From assembly GCF_030272615.1 (NCBI RefSeq), contig NC_081406.1:237563922-237627921 (forward strand): a DNA stretch of 64,000 nt, read 5' to 3'. A program made the translations under genes and the position numbers. The notes beneath the pieces are model-generated. The model worked only from the letters and a program-made list of their open reading frames with translations, did no database searches and was not told the DNA's origin. The stretch's first letter is position 1. Each line of letters opens with the position of its first letter. Positions 11,444 to 23,639 of this stretch are shown in pieces. This DNA comes from Cryptomeria japonica (taxonomy: Eukaryota; Streptophyta; Pinopsida; Cupressales; Cupressaceae).

Positions 11444-12470
11444 AGGGGAAGCATCCATATCATTGTCCACTAAATAGACCCTCGCCAATGCCTCCATCTG
11501 ACACATCAAATGTTGCCTCCACTTCATCCCAACCAGATATTCAAATCAAGATCTTGGACAATGGCTCTGGAGAATACAAATTGGAGGACATTTTATTAAT
11601 AGGCAACCTCCCTCTCTCTCCTAAGTCATTTGGGAAACCAAAAGAGCTCAAAAAGGACCCAAAACCAGTCATGTAATGCCAAAATACCACCTTCCAGCAA
11701 TGGGGCCCACTTAATGAGGAGAGCCTTGAAGCAGATGTCTCTTCTTGGTTGTACCGAGAAGAGGATGATGATCTAGCAAAAGTATCCAGAAAAATATACC
11801 CAAAAGCATCAGCCATAGTTGAAATACAAAGGACATGGCCTGGGACTAGAGGAGAAAGGAAGAAAAGCACCGATAAATCCTATCTCCTACAAATACAACA
11901 GAGGCTTAGGGTACACCCCAATGCCTAAGATTACTATCGTCGGTGCCCCTTCTAGTCCTTCTTTGGATATCGAAAGTGCTGACGAAGAGGAATTACATGA
12001 AATGCCTTATGAATATGAGAAAGATATCTTCTTTGACATTTACATCAATACCATCACCCCCGTAACCCCTCCCACTTCACATGAGATACATCTTGTCCAT
12101 CCTGAACTCATTGACTGGGGCCAACGAGACAAACTCACTTTAGATATCTGCGTCGACGATAATACTCTCATTATTCTCTTGACGATGCAAAATCTGGAAG
12201 ATTGTAATAGAATCGAGGGTATCCAACTACACAAAAAGGGATACTTTGGTAATCAAGACAATGCCCTTAGCCACAAAAAGGATAATAAAAGGAAAAGACA
12301 TGATTCCCTAGGTGAAAACCTCCTTGAGGCACCTTTGGATGAACAAAAAATAAAAACAAAGGGCATATCCGAAAGTGAAAACCTGGAAAAGGCACTTGAT
12401 GATGAGGGACTTGACCTCCCTACCATTGGTTACCTTCCACATGACAAATCAAATTTGCTGATAGAAGAAA
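11444..12470 (+). pseudogene. Element B linker with G-patch-like motif
   Basis: Between protease and reverse transcriptase the frame at 11819-12844 starts with a Gly-rich segment (GHGLGLEEKGRKAPI ... RGLGY, about 11825-11915). This resembles the G-patch-like motif seen in many plant gypsy polyproteins. An acidic, low-complexity stretch follows. A small frame at 11488-11676 precedes it. The role is unknown; RNA binding is only suggested by the G-patch resemblance. Confidence 0.55.
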
Positions 12471-13885
12471 CAAACAACATCAACATGGGCACTGAAGTCA
12501 TTCTGAAAAATGTGTTCATTGCCAAGTCCCTCACAGAAAAGGAGAAACAAGATTTCATCAACTTCCATACAAAGGTAAAAATCAATTTTGCATGGTCCTA
12601 TGCTGATATGCCAGGGTTGGATCCCGCCTTAGTGGTTCACAATCTCACTGTCTGTCCAGATGCAAAACCTGTAAAACAAAAATTACACAAAATGCACCCA
12701 CATATTGCACTCCTAGTCAAAGAGGAACTCCAAAAGACGTTAGATGCAAAATTCATCAAACCAATAGATTATGTTGAATGGGTCTCCAACATTGTACCTA
12801 TTGGCAAACCTGCTGGGGACATCCACATTTGCATAGATTTTTGAGATCTAAATAGAGCTTGTCCTAAAGATGATTTCCCACTCCCAAATATAGATATGAT
12901 TGTGGACCTTACAGCAGAGCATGAGATGCTGTCACTTATGGATGGATTTTTAGGATATAACCAAATCAGGATTGTAGATGATGATCAACATAAAAACTAT
13001 TATCAGGTCATGCCTTTTGGCCTAAAAAATGCAGGAGCTACATATCAACGTGCCATGACAACAATTTTTCATGACCTCTTACACAAAATTATGGAGGACT
13101 ATGTGGATAATCTGCTAGGCAAATCTAAGACAAGGCAAGAACACATTCCCATTTTAAAGCAGATCTTTGAAAGATTAGAAAAATATAAAGTACATCTAAA
13201 TCCCAAAAAGTGTGTGTTTGGAGTCACATCGGGAAAATTATTAGGATTCATTGTTTCCCACAGAGGCATCGAGGTCGACCCGACAAAAGTAAAAGCTATC
13301 ATGGAAATGCCTCCACCAAAAACTCTTAGACAACTACGCAGTCTCCAAGGGAAACTTCAATCTATTAGACACTTTATTTCACAACTAGCAGATAAATGCC
13401 ATCCCATCGCACATCTCCTGCGCAAGGACACGAAATTCAAATGGGACTGCTTATGCCAAAAGGCCTTTGAGAAACTGAAAGAATATCTAGCATCACCTCT
13501 AGTGTTGATGCCTCCTACTCTTGAAAAACCCCTTATTTTGTATATATGTGCTATTGCAGTGGCATTGGGGGCATTATTGGCATAGACAGATGACCAAGGG
13601 AATGGACATGCCATTTACTACATCAATCGAACACTGGTAGGATATGAACTCAATTATACCCCCATTGAAAGAGCATGTTAGGCATTGGTGTTCAACACAT
13701 AGAAACTACGTCACTATATGCTAAACAACAAGACAAAACTAATTGCTAAAATTGATCCACTTAAATATCTCTTGTCAAAAGCTGCTCTCACTGGTAGAAC
13801 CGCCAAATGGGTCATGCTCCTAAGTGAGTTTGACATTGAATATGTGGACATAAAGGCAATCAAGGGATAGGTCATTGCAGATTAG
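12471..13885 (+). pseudogene. Element B reverse transcriptase and first RNase H
   Basis: Conserved blocks are visible: FAWSYADMPGLDP, DLNRACPKDDFPLPNID, VMPFGLKNAGATYQRAM, LNPKKCVFGV, and the RNase H-type YYINRTLVGYELNYTPIE. A TGA at 12842 replaces the Arg of the usual IDFRDLN. About a dozen residues are missing just before YYQVMPFGL, where element A keeps AFTSPWGTFCW. The catalytic YVDD reads YVDN (13109-13111), so the second Asp is lost. Further TAG stops follow at 13583, 13679, 13699, 13868 and 13883. The enzyme would copy element RNA to DNA; this copy cannot be active. Confidence 0.88.
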
Positions 13886-14325
13886 TTGGCTGAAGCTCCG
13901 CTTCCAGGTGACCATCCTCTTCTCACAGAGTTACCAAATGAGTTCATTATGACTGTTTCCACATTCTCCACATGGCAATTATACTTTGATGGCTCCTGCA
14001 CCCAAAATGGATCAGGGGTAGGAATATTATTGGTCACACCTCAAGGAGATGGCATCCCCAAATCATACAAGATAGCCTTTGCATGTACCAACAACATAGA
14101 AGAATACAAGGCACTCATCACAGGTTTGCACCTGGCTATCCAATATAAAATAAAAGAGTTACAAGTCTATGGCGATTCCTAGCTTGTCATAAAACAAGTC
14201 AATGATGAGTACCAGACAAAAGATGATAAACTCCTTCCCTACCGTACCATGGTTGAAGATCTTAAGCAACATTTAATGACAATCAAGTTTGATCAAATCC
14301 CATGAACAAACAAGAGGGCTGCAGA
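13886..14325 (+). pseudogene. Element B second (archaeal-type) RNase H
   Basis: WQLYFDGSCTQNGSGVGILL, TNNIEEYKALITGLHLA and ELQVYGDS match the extra RNase H that defines the Tat lineage, with catalytic D, E and D visible. A TAG at 14180 falls where the family has DSQLV, and a TGA at 14303 where it has an Arg. This domain follows the partly degraded first RNase H. Confidence 0.82.
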
Positions 14326-15699
14326 TGTAATGCCCACCATTGGCTCCCTCCTTCAAATGCCAACACACAGTCAAAAGTGTGAATTTTTGGTTGAGAAACT
14401 ATTTATACTAGCATATGACCTACCAGAGTCTGAAATGGTGTGTGTTCTTGTTGGTCCCGAGTCCCCTTGGTACCAAGAAACCTTCACTTTCCTCAAAGAC
14501 AATACCATTCCCCCACATCTAACTAAAACCCAACAACAAACCTTCATCTGCCGATGTGCTCGTTACACCATTCTTGGAGATACCCTATTCAGAAGGCATT
14601 TTGATGGTTCCCTCCTAAGGTGTTTAGATAAACAAGAGGCGAAATGGGCATTACGTGAAGTACACGAGGGTATCTGTGGGGCACACTCAAGTGGACTCAC
14701 ATTGGCTAAATTTTTTTTGAGAACAAGATACTATTGGCCTAAATGGAAGTAGATGCATATAACTATGTGAAGAAATGCATCCCTTGCCAGCAACATGGTG
14801 ACAAGATTCATGCACCGTCACAAGAATTGCAGCCATTTATTACACCATAGCCCTTCTCATAGTGGGGGCTCGATCTCATTGGGAAAATTCACCCTCCATC
14901 TTCCAACAGACATAAATTCATTATAACCACCACCGAGTATTTCACCAAGTGGGTAGAGGCTATCCCCCTTACTTTTACCATTGGTAAGCAGATATCCAAA
15001 TTCATCCTGAATTAACTGATATGCCGATATGGCATTCCAAAAGTTATTATCATAGATAATGGCAAACAATTTAAAAACCAGGATGTCAAAGAACTCTGCC
15101 AAAAATTCAACATCCAACATCGCTTCTCCACCCTATATTATCCCCAAGGCAACGGCCAAGCTGAGGCTTCTAATAAAACCCTAGTGAAAATCCTCAAAAA
15201 GATAGTCAATGAAGCTGATCGTGATTGGCATCTCCAACTCCATCCTACTTTGTGGGCCTACCGCACTTCCATCTGCACCCCCGCAGGAGCCACTCCTTAT
15301 TCCCTAGAATTTGGTTCCGAAGCCATCCTTACCTATGAGATCGAGATCCCCTCTCTAAGGGTATTGCTGCAAAATATCTTACCAGATGAGGAATACAGAA
15401 TTGCCCGCTTACAAGAGCTAGAATTGTTAGGTGAAAGGTGCCTCAAGGCCTTGAATCATCTTTGGGTATATCAGAACTGCTTGCGTATGAGTTATCACAA
15501 AAGAGTCAGAACCCGTGAACCCCAAGTTGGTGATCTTGTCCTCATGGAGAATCAAAAAAATCTACAAGAAAGAGAAAAGAAAGGCAAGTTCGAGCCTAAT
15601 TGGCTTGGACCATATGTAATGACAGCAAAATATGGATTAGGAGCTTATCAGTTGGCTACTCCTGAAGGTGATCCAATGAATATCATGCACCTCAAATGA
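14326..15699 (+). pseudogene. Element B integrase
   Basis: The N-terminal zinc region is visible (VHEGICGAHSSG, later KKCIPCQQHGD around 14770-14800). The catalytic core, with a GLDLIGKIH-like start near 14868 and IIDNGKQFKNQD near 15050, is interrupted by stops and a frame change at 14750-15180. The C-terminal part is open at 15184-15699 (LWAYRTSICTPAGATPYSL, EFGSEAI, FEPNWLGPYVM). No chromodomain follows, as expected for Tat. Integrase would insert the cDNA into the nuclear genome; this copy is broken. Confidence 0.85.
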
Positions 15700-17209
15700 T
15701 TTTATGCCTAGTCCTCAGAAAGTCTTAAATTGTCAAAAAATCATCACTTTGGTGAAAACCTAGCAAACAGGCTCCCTATGACACACACACAAAAAAAAAA
15801 AAAAAGAAGAGAGAAAATCAGAAAAAGAAAACAATCCGTCCACCAGTGAAAACCACTTTGTGGCACTATGGACAAGTACCTTGGTGAAAACCTCCATGCA
15901 GGCGCCAAGGTAAATAGCCGGATCCACTGTCTATCAAGTCAACATTGCAAATCACTCTCTGTATAGTCCTCCCATTCGCATCATTCCTTCTTTTCCACCT
16001 CCCAATAAAACACGTGTAGGATGATGAGTCTTCACCTGAGTCATGAACAAGGTGCATCCCATTAAACTGAGCTTTTACGCTTCTATGTGAGCTTCAAGAA
16101 GTCTTGAAAACAATCCCAAATCCACTAGTCACTCTCCAAAACCATAAAATCACTTGCCTAATCCAAAAGCCCACTTTGCCCCAGGGATGATTCCTTCCCT
16201 TGCTTGGCAACCTGATCCCCCATCCTAGTCCTACTCTTCGCAAGAGGTATCATTTGGTCATGGAAGAATTGACTGGTTAGATTTTGTTGGATCTTTTCAT
16301 TTAGACTTGCATCTTTTTCCCTAAGACTGCAACTATCTACGACTGCTTGGGTTTACCATATCTAGGTGTGTTACAATAGGTGCATACTGGGGTATATTTT
16401 CATAGTAGGGCATGTTTTGGATCTCTCTTGTATAAACCGATGATCTGGTACTAGTGTTTATCAATGCTTACCTTCTCGTGTACAAGAGGTATCGGTGTGT
16501 TTGAGGGTTTCCTTGCACGAACCCACAACTGTGTATTAGTGTTTCTTAACACTTGCATTGTTCTGTGCAAGAAATTTTCATTTGTCTAAAGAGTTAGTCC
16601 ATGCCTTGGGTTTCTTGTAGCACCCTGATTTCTATAATTAGTGGTGGAAGTCACTCAGGGCAATATCAAACTAGGTTGGCTCTCCACATTTGTTGTGCAC
16701 AAAATCTCACCATCATTCCATCAAATCCTAAACTCAATAATCTCATGGAGTTCTCAATTTCCCCCACTTCCCATCTATTCCATATTCTTCTATCTAAGAT
16801 CATTGTGTTATTATTGGCATGTTCCCTCTTTTTATTAAATCATTCACATTAGGTAGAGTGCATTTCTTAGATAGTCATATTTTCCACAAAACATTTACCA
16901 TATAAGATTGCATCACATAAATAAAAGATACACTCACCCATATAGAGTTACATTTATACTGCATCATAAATCATTCACACCTGTGTATTTATCATAAAGC
17001 ATAAAAATCACTCATCTTGCATCCAAAAACTATGTTAGCAACACATCATAAACATACATATATAAGCATCCACTTTGCATCACAAAATAGGTCAGCATAG
17101 CACATCCATGATTACATCCATATATGACATCATAAGAAAAACAAAAATAATCCACCACAATAAATGCTACACATCATTTGCCACCAATCAAATCATGTAT
17201 ATATATAAA
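15700..17209 (+). other. Element B post-pol spacer
   Basis: 1.5 kb of non-coding tail. It starts with repeated GGTGAAAACCT phrases and a purine run at 15788-15830 that resembles a polypurine tract. Element A has a comparable purine-rich patch after its pol (about 31900-32045 on the minus strand). No gene is seen. Confidence 0.5.
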
Positions 17210-19371
17210 GAGGAAAATATGTCTGTCATGATACAATGATCGCCCCAAAGGGTCAAAATATAATACACAAGCAATACAAGGAGCTAGCTCTCCCCTCCTG
17301 TCTCTCCAACCCCCTCTATTGTACCACCCCCACCCAATCCTCCTGCTCCTCCTGCTCCCCCTGCTGGTGGTCGAAAACCCACTGACCCCCCTGTCTGTTG
17401 ACTTTGACTCAGCCGCTGACTCTAGGTCCTGTGAGACCACACACTCTTAGTGTACGAGGCTACTCGTTGTCCTATAGGTACTACTCCGTGATATAAACCC
17501 CTATAATACTATGCCTCTCGAGCTTATCTATCTTCTCTCTCTCACTGCTACAGACTATCAGAAAATATCTGCGCCAATCCAGCCAGAACTAATGCCTGCC
17601 AAGCTACATCCCTCTCCCCCGCAACCGTGTCACATATACCTCCACCCTCTGCACTCTGACCTGTAACCCCTCTAACTTAGCATCCTACTAATGAAGGGCA
17701 TCCTGTAATCCTGCTATGGCTGTCCTTGACTGGGCCTCCTCAAGCATCCTCTTTGATTCCTCCCCCTCCTCCCTCAAGGCATCCACCTCTGTCCTAGCAG
17801 TATGGAGACTCTTTGTTAGATCAAATATCTCCTGTGTCAGCCACCCCACCTCCGCCTCCATGCTCTCCCTCCGAGCCCTCTCTACCTATAGCTCATCCTC
17901 CATCGAATGAAGCCTCACTCGATAGCTATCTCGCTCCTGCTGTAATTGGTCAAAATCAGCCTGTGATGGTCCTCCCCTCTCCCCTTCCTATGTCTCAGGA
18001 ATATCTATGGGCACAACCTCTCCCTCTCCAACTGCAACCTCCTCTCTCTCACCAACTGCGACCTCTGCACCCTCTCCATCTCCCTCCTCCTCCTCTAGAT
18101 CCCTCTGCCACACAACCCAGACTCTCCTTTGCTGTCTGCCTACAACATGCCCTACATGAACCGCAACTCTCTCTCTTGGGCCATCATCCTCCCCACCCAC
18201 CACTTAATCAACCCCCGGCTCTAACTCCTCATCATCCAAAACCCCAGGAATGGTAAGCCGCACTGGCAAGTGCCCCTCCCACCAGCTTCGATAACCACCT
18301 GTCATGCCTAGATCCTCCCTCGCTCCCATTCACTCATCCTAGACTATGTGAAATGCTATCTAGAAGCTCATCCGACTATCCAAGGGACTCTTTGTAGGCC
18401 CCCAATACCTCACCTCCCGTGTAATATGAGGATACACTAGAATATCCCCCACAATATCCTACACCTGCCCAAGTTGTCAGGCCACCCTGAATGGAGCATA
18501 ATACTCCATGATATAGACTGATCTCCCAAAAATCCACATCTCAACCGCTACCTAGTGAAGCTGCCAATCATCCCTCCACCGCTCACACCCCAAAATGGCC
18601 TCCATGTAAACTGTGCCAGCTCATCTAGGATCCGCCTCCAAAACCACATAGATGTTGTCTATGTGTAATGCAGCAGTCCTCTATACCTGTCCACAAACGG
18701 CTGTCGTGGCCACCTATCCTGAACACCTAGTGGCCGAGTCACTGCAATATGCTCCCACACCCATATGTGTAAGAGTGTCACCCTAGCAGATAAACCAACA
18801 TACTCTCTGTAAGTCACTAGGTGCATGTCATGATAGAGTTGGGCTAGCATCGCTGAGCCCCATGCATACTGAACACCATCATGAACCATGAAATACATGC
18901 ATCTACTCCACCCTAGAGGAAATCCGTGTCCACCCAAATCCGAAAGAATCCGCCCAATTAGGAAGCCACAAATCACCAAAACTAATCGAGGAATTTGTTG
19001 AATACCCATTGCCCGGCCTAGGTGCATCCTGCTCCTATCAAGCATAGGTGGTGTCTCATATAAAAATCAACTGCGTCCAACTAGTACTCAGGGATCACAC
19101 CATGAACGGGGATCTTCAAGATCTGCCAAACATCTAATAAGGTCATTGTCGCCTCTCCAATCGGCAAATGAAAGGTGTTATATCAACTATCCCATCTCTC
19201 CACCAATGCAGTCATCGTAGCAGTATGGGCCCAAATCCTGGGCCACCTGCCTATGTAATGTAACCCTATCACAGCTAGCACCTCCAGCTCATCATGGGCT
19301 AACTCATGGTAGAGACTCATCATGCGAGGCCAATGCTCCCTCAAAGACAACAGTCCCCTCTCCACCTGCAT
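17210..19371 (-). pseudogene. Element B antisense ORF with plant mobile domain
   Basis: It runs opposite to gag-pol from ATG 19371. The N-terminal half (19371 to about 18300) is a plant mobile domain: ERWDS, then YNTFHLPIGEATMTLLDVWQ near 19180-19120, YAWGSAMLAQLYHDMHL and WVWEHIAVTRP. The C-terminal half is Glu/Arg/Gly-rich with coiled-coil character (18250-17700). Several stops and frame shifts break it. The same domain order occurs antisense in element A at 28196-30294. Extra ORFs with a transposon-associated domain are reported from Tat elements; their function is unknown. Assignment to PMD is by motif recognition, not a search. Confidence 0.72.
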
Positions 19372-19499
19372 CCATTAAACCAAAACATTATTTTTTCATG
19401 CCCAAAAAATTCTTTCCTCACCTCCCGAACCACCCATATCCTTTCTCCCATGCCAAAAATTCTAAACAAAAAGTGTATCACCCCTTCCCAGGTGCATGC

Positions 19500-19815
19500 A
19501 CTGATTTAACCAATGCTCGCACCAAAACCATAACGCACATGTTGTTTTAGAGACGCTCATGCCAACAGAGCCCCCCCTTTCCTTTGTTTTCCCCTTCAAA
19601 ACCCATCAATGCGAGCGCTAGCACTTTAGCGCGAGTGCCTGCATAATGCCTTGGGCACCCATGCTAAAATGCGAGCACTCATGTCAAAGCATGACCGCTT
19701 GCACTGATGTGCGAGTGGGTGCACTAATCCAAATATTCCCACCCAAAATTCCTATTTTACATAGACCCCCGGTGAGTGCTCGCGCTGATCGCTAGCGTGT
19801 GTGCTGAAACAATGA
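19500..19815 (-). repeat. Inverted GCGC motif array in front of the antisense ORF
   Basis: On the minus strand, phrases such as GCGCTAAAGTGCTAGCGCTC, GTGCTCGCATTTTAGCATG and CACTCGCACATCAGTGC recur just upstream of the antisense ORF. They are of the same kind as the leader array at 6240-6840 but in the opposite orientation. The DNA on to 20350 shows no gene. Confidence 0.6.
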
Positions 19816-20352
19816 TCAACGCGTGCGCCTTGCCAACCCTCCCACCGCTTTTCCAACCCTAATTTTAGCCAAAATTAAAAATTTCCAAAAGAGAGATAGA
19901 CCTACTCACTGGTGGTCCATACCTCCTTGGTCGGTCAAATCGTCCGATCCTCAGTGCGATGATCACGAACTGGAATGCGATCCATCTCTTCCTCTCTTCT
20001 TCTTCGCTCTGAGTGGCTCGAATGCTTGTGTGTAACAATGACCCCTCATTGGGCGCGTTGTGTCTTATATGGGCCCCCGTGAGGGCCCATTCTCCTCCGT
20101 GGTCTCACATCTCCTATTCTTCTTTCCAAATTCTTCACGACTACTTCATATTTCTTCCTCATTTATCCCTTCCACCCTGATTCCTCTTCCTCTTTTTTTC
20201 AAGAATTTTTCGTCCTTTTTTGAAAAAATTCTTGAGGGGGCATACACCTCCCATGCTTTATGCTGGGGCATCCTTTCCTCCTTCTATCTTCTACACACCG
20301 ACAAAATGTAGACACTTAAAAATAATTATTTTAGGTATTTCTAATTCCTCAC

Positions 20353-20945
20353 ATAATTAATTTTGATTCTGATCATGTCTTATATAGGATGAATCCTTCC
20401 TAAAATCAGATGTTGTGATCAATCATGTCTTATACAGGATGAATCCTTCCTGAAACTAGACGCTCTGATCATGTCTTATATAGGATGAATCCTTCCTGAA
20501 ACCAGACATTATGATCAATCATGTCTTATATAGGATGAATCCTTCCTGAAACCAAACGCTTTGATCATGTCTTATACAGGATGAATCCTTCTTGAAACTA
20601 GACGTTGTGATCAATCATGTCATATACAGGATGAATCCTTCCTAAAACCAGACACTCTAATCATGTCTTATACAGGATGAATCCTTCCCAAAACCAGACA
20701 TTGTGATCATTCATGTCTTATACAGGATGTATCCTTCCTGAAACCAGACATTGTGATCAATCATGTCTTATACAAGATGTATCATTCCTGAAACTAGATG
20801 CTCTGATCATGTCTTATACAGGATGAATCCTTCTTGAAACCAGACATTGTGATCAATCATGTCTTATACAGGATGAATCCTTCCTGAAACCAGATGCTTT
20901 GATCATCTTTATCTTATACAGGATGAATCCTTCCTGAAACTAGAC
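20353..20945 (+). repeat. Dimeric tandem repeat, alternating 50- and 46-bp units
   Basis: About twelve units share CATGTCTTATACAGGATGAA and TCCTTCCTGAAACCAGAC. The CATGTC starts are at 20374, 20424, 20470, 20520, 20566, 20616, 20662, 20712, 20762, 20808 and 20858, with a divergent last unit near 20904. Spacing alternates 50 and 46, i.e. a 96-bp dimer, with one extra 50. The array lies between pol and the 3' LTR, a usual place for tandem repeats in Tat/Ogre-type elements. Confidence 0.92.
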
Positions 20946-21239
20946 TGAATCTAGATCTTATCAATCGAATTGAACAAGATTTTCAATCTTACCTACCTAA
21001 GCCATCAAGATAATCGAAGAATTTACATTTTCATCAAACCACAGTTGCAGAAATCAAACCAAATCTATCAGGATATCAATCTCGCAAAACTCTAAAAATC
21101 AATTATCTCAATTGATCTCCCGAGGGGGCATCATCATACCAGAATTTAGCAATCAAGAGTTGGGGCATCCTATCAAATCAATATCATCATAAAAAAAAAT
21201 AAGATTATTCTTTGAATCAACGCATCATCACACCTCACT

Positions 21240-21255
21240 TCAAAGAGGGGCAAAA
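21240..21255 (+). other. Polypurine tract of element B
   Basis: CAAAGAGGGGCAAAA directly precedes the TG of the 3' LTR, where second-strand cDNA synthesis would be primed. The stretch 20946-21239 is AT-rich tail without a gene. Confidence 0.8.
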
Positions 21256-22541
21256 TGTAGACACTTAAAAATAATTATTTTTAATTCCTCACATAATTAA
21301 TTAATTAATTATGTTAATTCAAATTCTCCTCAGTATTAATTAAATATAATTAATATTGTCACTATAGTATGTGACTGATTTATTTAATAAATCAACCCCT
21401 TTCTTTATTCTTCTAAAAAATTAAATCCTCACAAATCTTCCTCTTGGCTAATTAATTTCAATTAATTAGTTAACCTACATGATTCCTACAAATCATCTTC
21501 TTAATTCATCATTAACCTAATAAATTCTTCTAGAAACTCCCTAAAACTCACTTAACCTTATTCTTCTAATTTTTAATTCCCTCCACTCATTCTCTCTCCT
21601 AGTCAAATCCTCCTACAAATCCTAATCCCACCTAACACTTCCTCTAATCCCCTTCCTAATGAATTGCTAATGGCTAATCATCATGATTAGCTACAAAGTC
21701 AACTCCTTGTCCCTTCCATCCAACCACTAGCTTTTAATGCTCTTTTCCTAAGTGAATGTGAGATTTTCAAAATCTCACAATCCTCTACGCATCTCCTCTC
21801 CCATGGAATTTTTAATTCCTTCTTATTCCTCCAATCCCCATAATTATCCCTTTTTGGAGAATTTTAAATTCCTCCTCCCCATTCTTCAAGGAATGTCACA
21901 TCCCTTGCTCCTCTCAAGGCACATTGGGAAGTCTTCCCAATGCACCTTTCTCTTCTCAAGGTACCTTGGGAAGTCTTCCCAATGTACCTTGAGGAGTGTG
22001 GAGACAAGGAATACCTTTAAGGCATATCTCTTGGTCTGCACACCCTCTCTTGGGCCTTGTGAGAGCTCACAAGCAATCCTAGCCCTTCATCTTGAATTCA
22101 TCCTAGCCATCCATTTTTCCTCTCCTCTTCCTATAAATTGAGGATTGCATCCCTTCATTCTTCATCTCCAAATTCAATAATCTTATGCTTCCCTTTTGAG
22201 CCTAGGAAATCATCTTAGCAACCTTATAATGTCCAAATCATATCTCATCCACACTTAACCATTTTATCCATATCATCCTCCTAAAATCCATTTCATATTG
22301 TGCACAACATTGGAGAGCCATCCATATCAAGCAAGAAAGAGGAGCATATCAAGTGGAGCATCATCCAAGGGTGCCTTTACTTCATCAAGCTCTATCTGAA
22401 GGAGAAGGTATTGGTTTGTGAGGTATATGCATTTGTCCTTGTTTTGAGCATTTCAAATTATGTCTTTGGATTTCGTGTGATTATATGTTTGACTTGCATA
22501 TTCGTTATCCATCCCTCCTCACAAGTCTTTTCCCCTCTTCA
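21256..22541 (+). repeat. 3' LTR of element B
   Basis: 1286 bp, TGTAGACACTT to CCCTCTTCA, followed by the target duplication GCCCC. It retains the palindrome pair and the TATA box of the 5' LTR. Confidence 0.92.
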
Positions 22542-22546
22542 GCCCC

Positions 22547-23530
22547 AACTGTTTTACATTCACTCGTTCCAAATGTCTTCAATACCTATTTCACATACTT
22601 AGACTGTGATAAAAATACCACTCTTCATCTACTGAATTTGCAACCCTATGAATAATTTTATCTCTCCTACTAGAGACATTTCAAATTCACTTTTCATCTC
22701 ATTTGCAAAGTTATCACTCATGTCATCATTGCCTCCAAATATGATATCACCCACAAACACTTCACTAACTAGTATCTTATCTCCTTTAGATTTGAGATAT
22801 ATATTGTTGTCTTCACTAGTTCTCTGAAAACCTATTTTCATCAGGTGTGAATGTAATCTTTCATACCATGCTCTTGGTGCTTGCTTGAAACCATATAGTG
22901 CCTTTTGCAGTTTACACACCATATCCTTTTCATCAATCAAAGTATAGCCATCTGGTTGCTCAATGTGTACTTCCTCTTCTAGTATTCCATTTAGAAATGT
23001 TGACTTCACATCCATCTGATATACTTTGAATCCCTTATATGCTGCAAATGCAAGTAGAGTCCTAACACCTTCCAATCTAGCAACTGGTGCAAATGTCTCA
23101 CCATAGTCTTCTCCTTCTTCCTGTGCATAACCTTTGCATACCAATCTAGCTTTGTTTCTGAATATTACTCCATCTTCATTCAGTTTGTTCTCGAATACCC
23201 ATTTAGTACCTATCACGTTTTTATTCACCAGTCTAGGTACTAGGGTCCATGTATTGTTCTTCTCAATCTGGTCAACCTCCTCCTTCATAGCTTTAATCCA
23301 ATGATCATCTTCAAATGCTTCCTTAGCAGTTCTAGGCTCACTAGTGGAGATTATGGAACAATTCTCTCTAATTATTCTTTTGGTTAACACTCCAACATCT
23401 TTATCTCCAATAATATGGCCAGGATTATGATTGAGTCTCACATACGTTGGAATGACATGATCATTATCCTTAGGTTTTGCTTCCTCACTATCATCCTCTT
23501 TCTTTGAATCTACCTATTTCAGTTGAACTA
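22547..23530 (-). pseudogene. Copia element 1 reverse transcriptase (main part)
   Basis: The open part 23441-22629 carries the Copia reverse transcriptase: AMKEEVDQIEKNNTWTLVPR, GTKWVFENK, ARLVCKGYAQEEGEDYGETF, FKVYQMDVKSTFLNG, LYGFKQAPRAWY. The catalytic YVDD reads FVGD, so one Asp is lost, and YQMDVKSTF has Lys-Ser where Lys-Ser/Ala is usual. The C-terminal continuation runs to the element B junction at 22546 with small frame shifts, then resumes at 4916. Confidence 0.88.
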
Positions 23531-23639
23531 GTACTACAACATTCACTTCATTAGCTTCTGGCTTTACGGTTCTAGTTCCAAAATCAGAATGCAAGGTTCA
23601 TCTTCCTTCTTTTCCTTACCTGGTTTCTCTTGAAACTTC

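Larger units (their letters stand above)
4917..22541 (+). mobile_element. Tat-lineage Ty3/gypsy retrotransposon B, nested in Copia 1
   Basis: A full-length 17.6-kb element with LTRs at 4917-6188 and 21256-22541, and a perfect 5-bp target duplication GCCCC (4912-4916 and 22542-22546). It has a primer site, a 2.3-kb leader, gag, aspartic protease, reverse transcriptase, RNase H, a second archaeal-type RNase H, integrase, an antisense PMD ORF, a tandem repeat and a polypurine tract. The dual RNase H and antisense ORF identify the Tat lineage. It interrupts Copia element 1's reverse transcriptase and is therefore younger than it. Its genes carry many stops, mostly TAG or TGA where Gln or Arg is expected. 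Confidence 0.92.

Noticed and set aside
17716-18256. Pro/Ser-rich frames on the plus strand
   Set aside because: They are shadows of the minus-strand antisense ORF with its Glu/Gly/Arg-rich tail.
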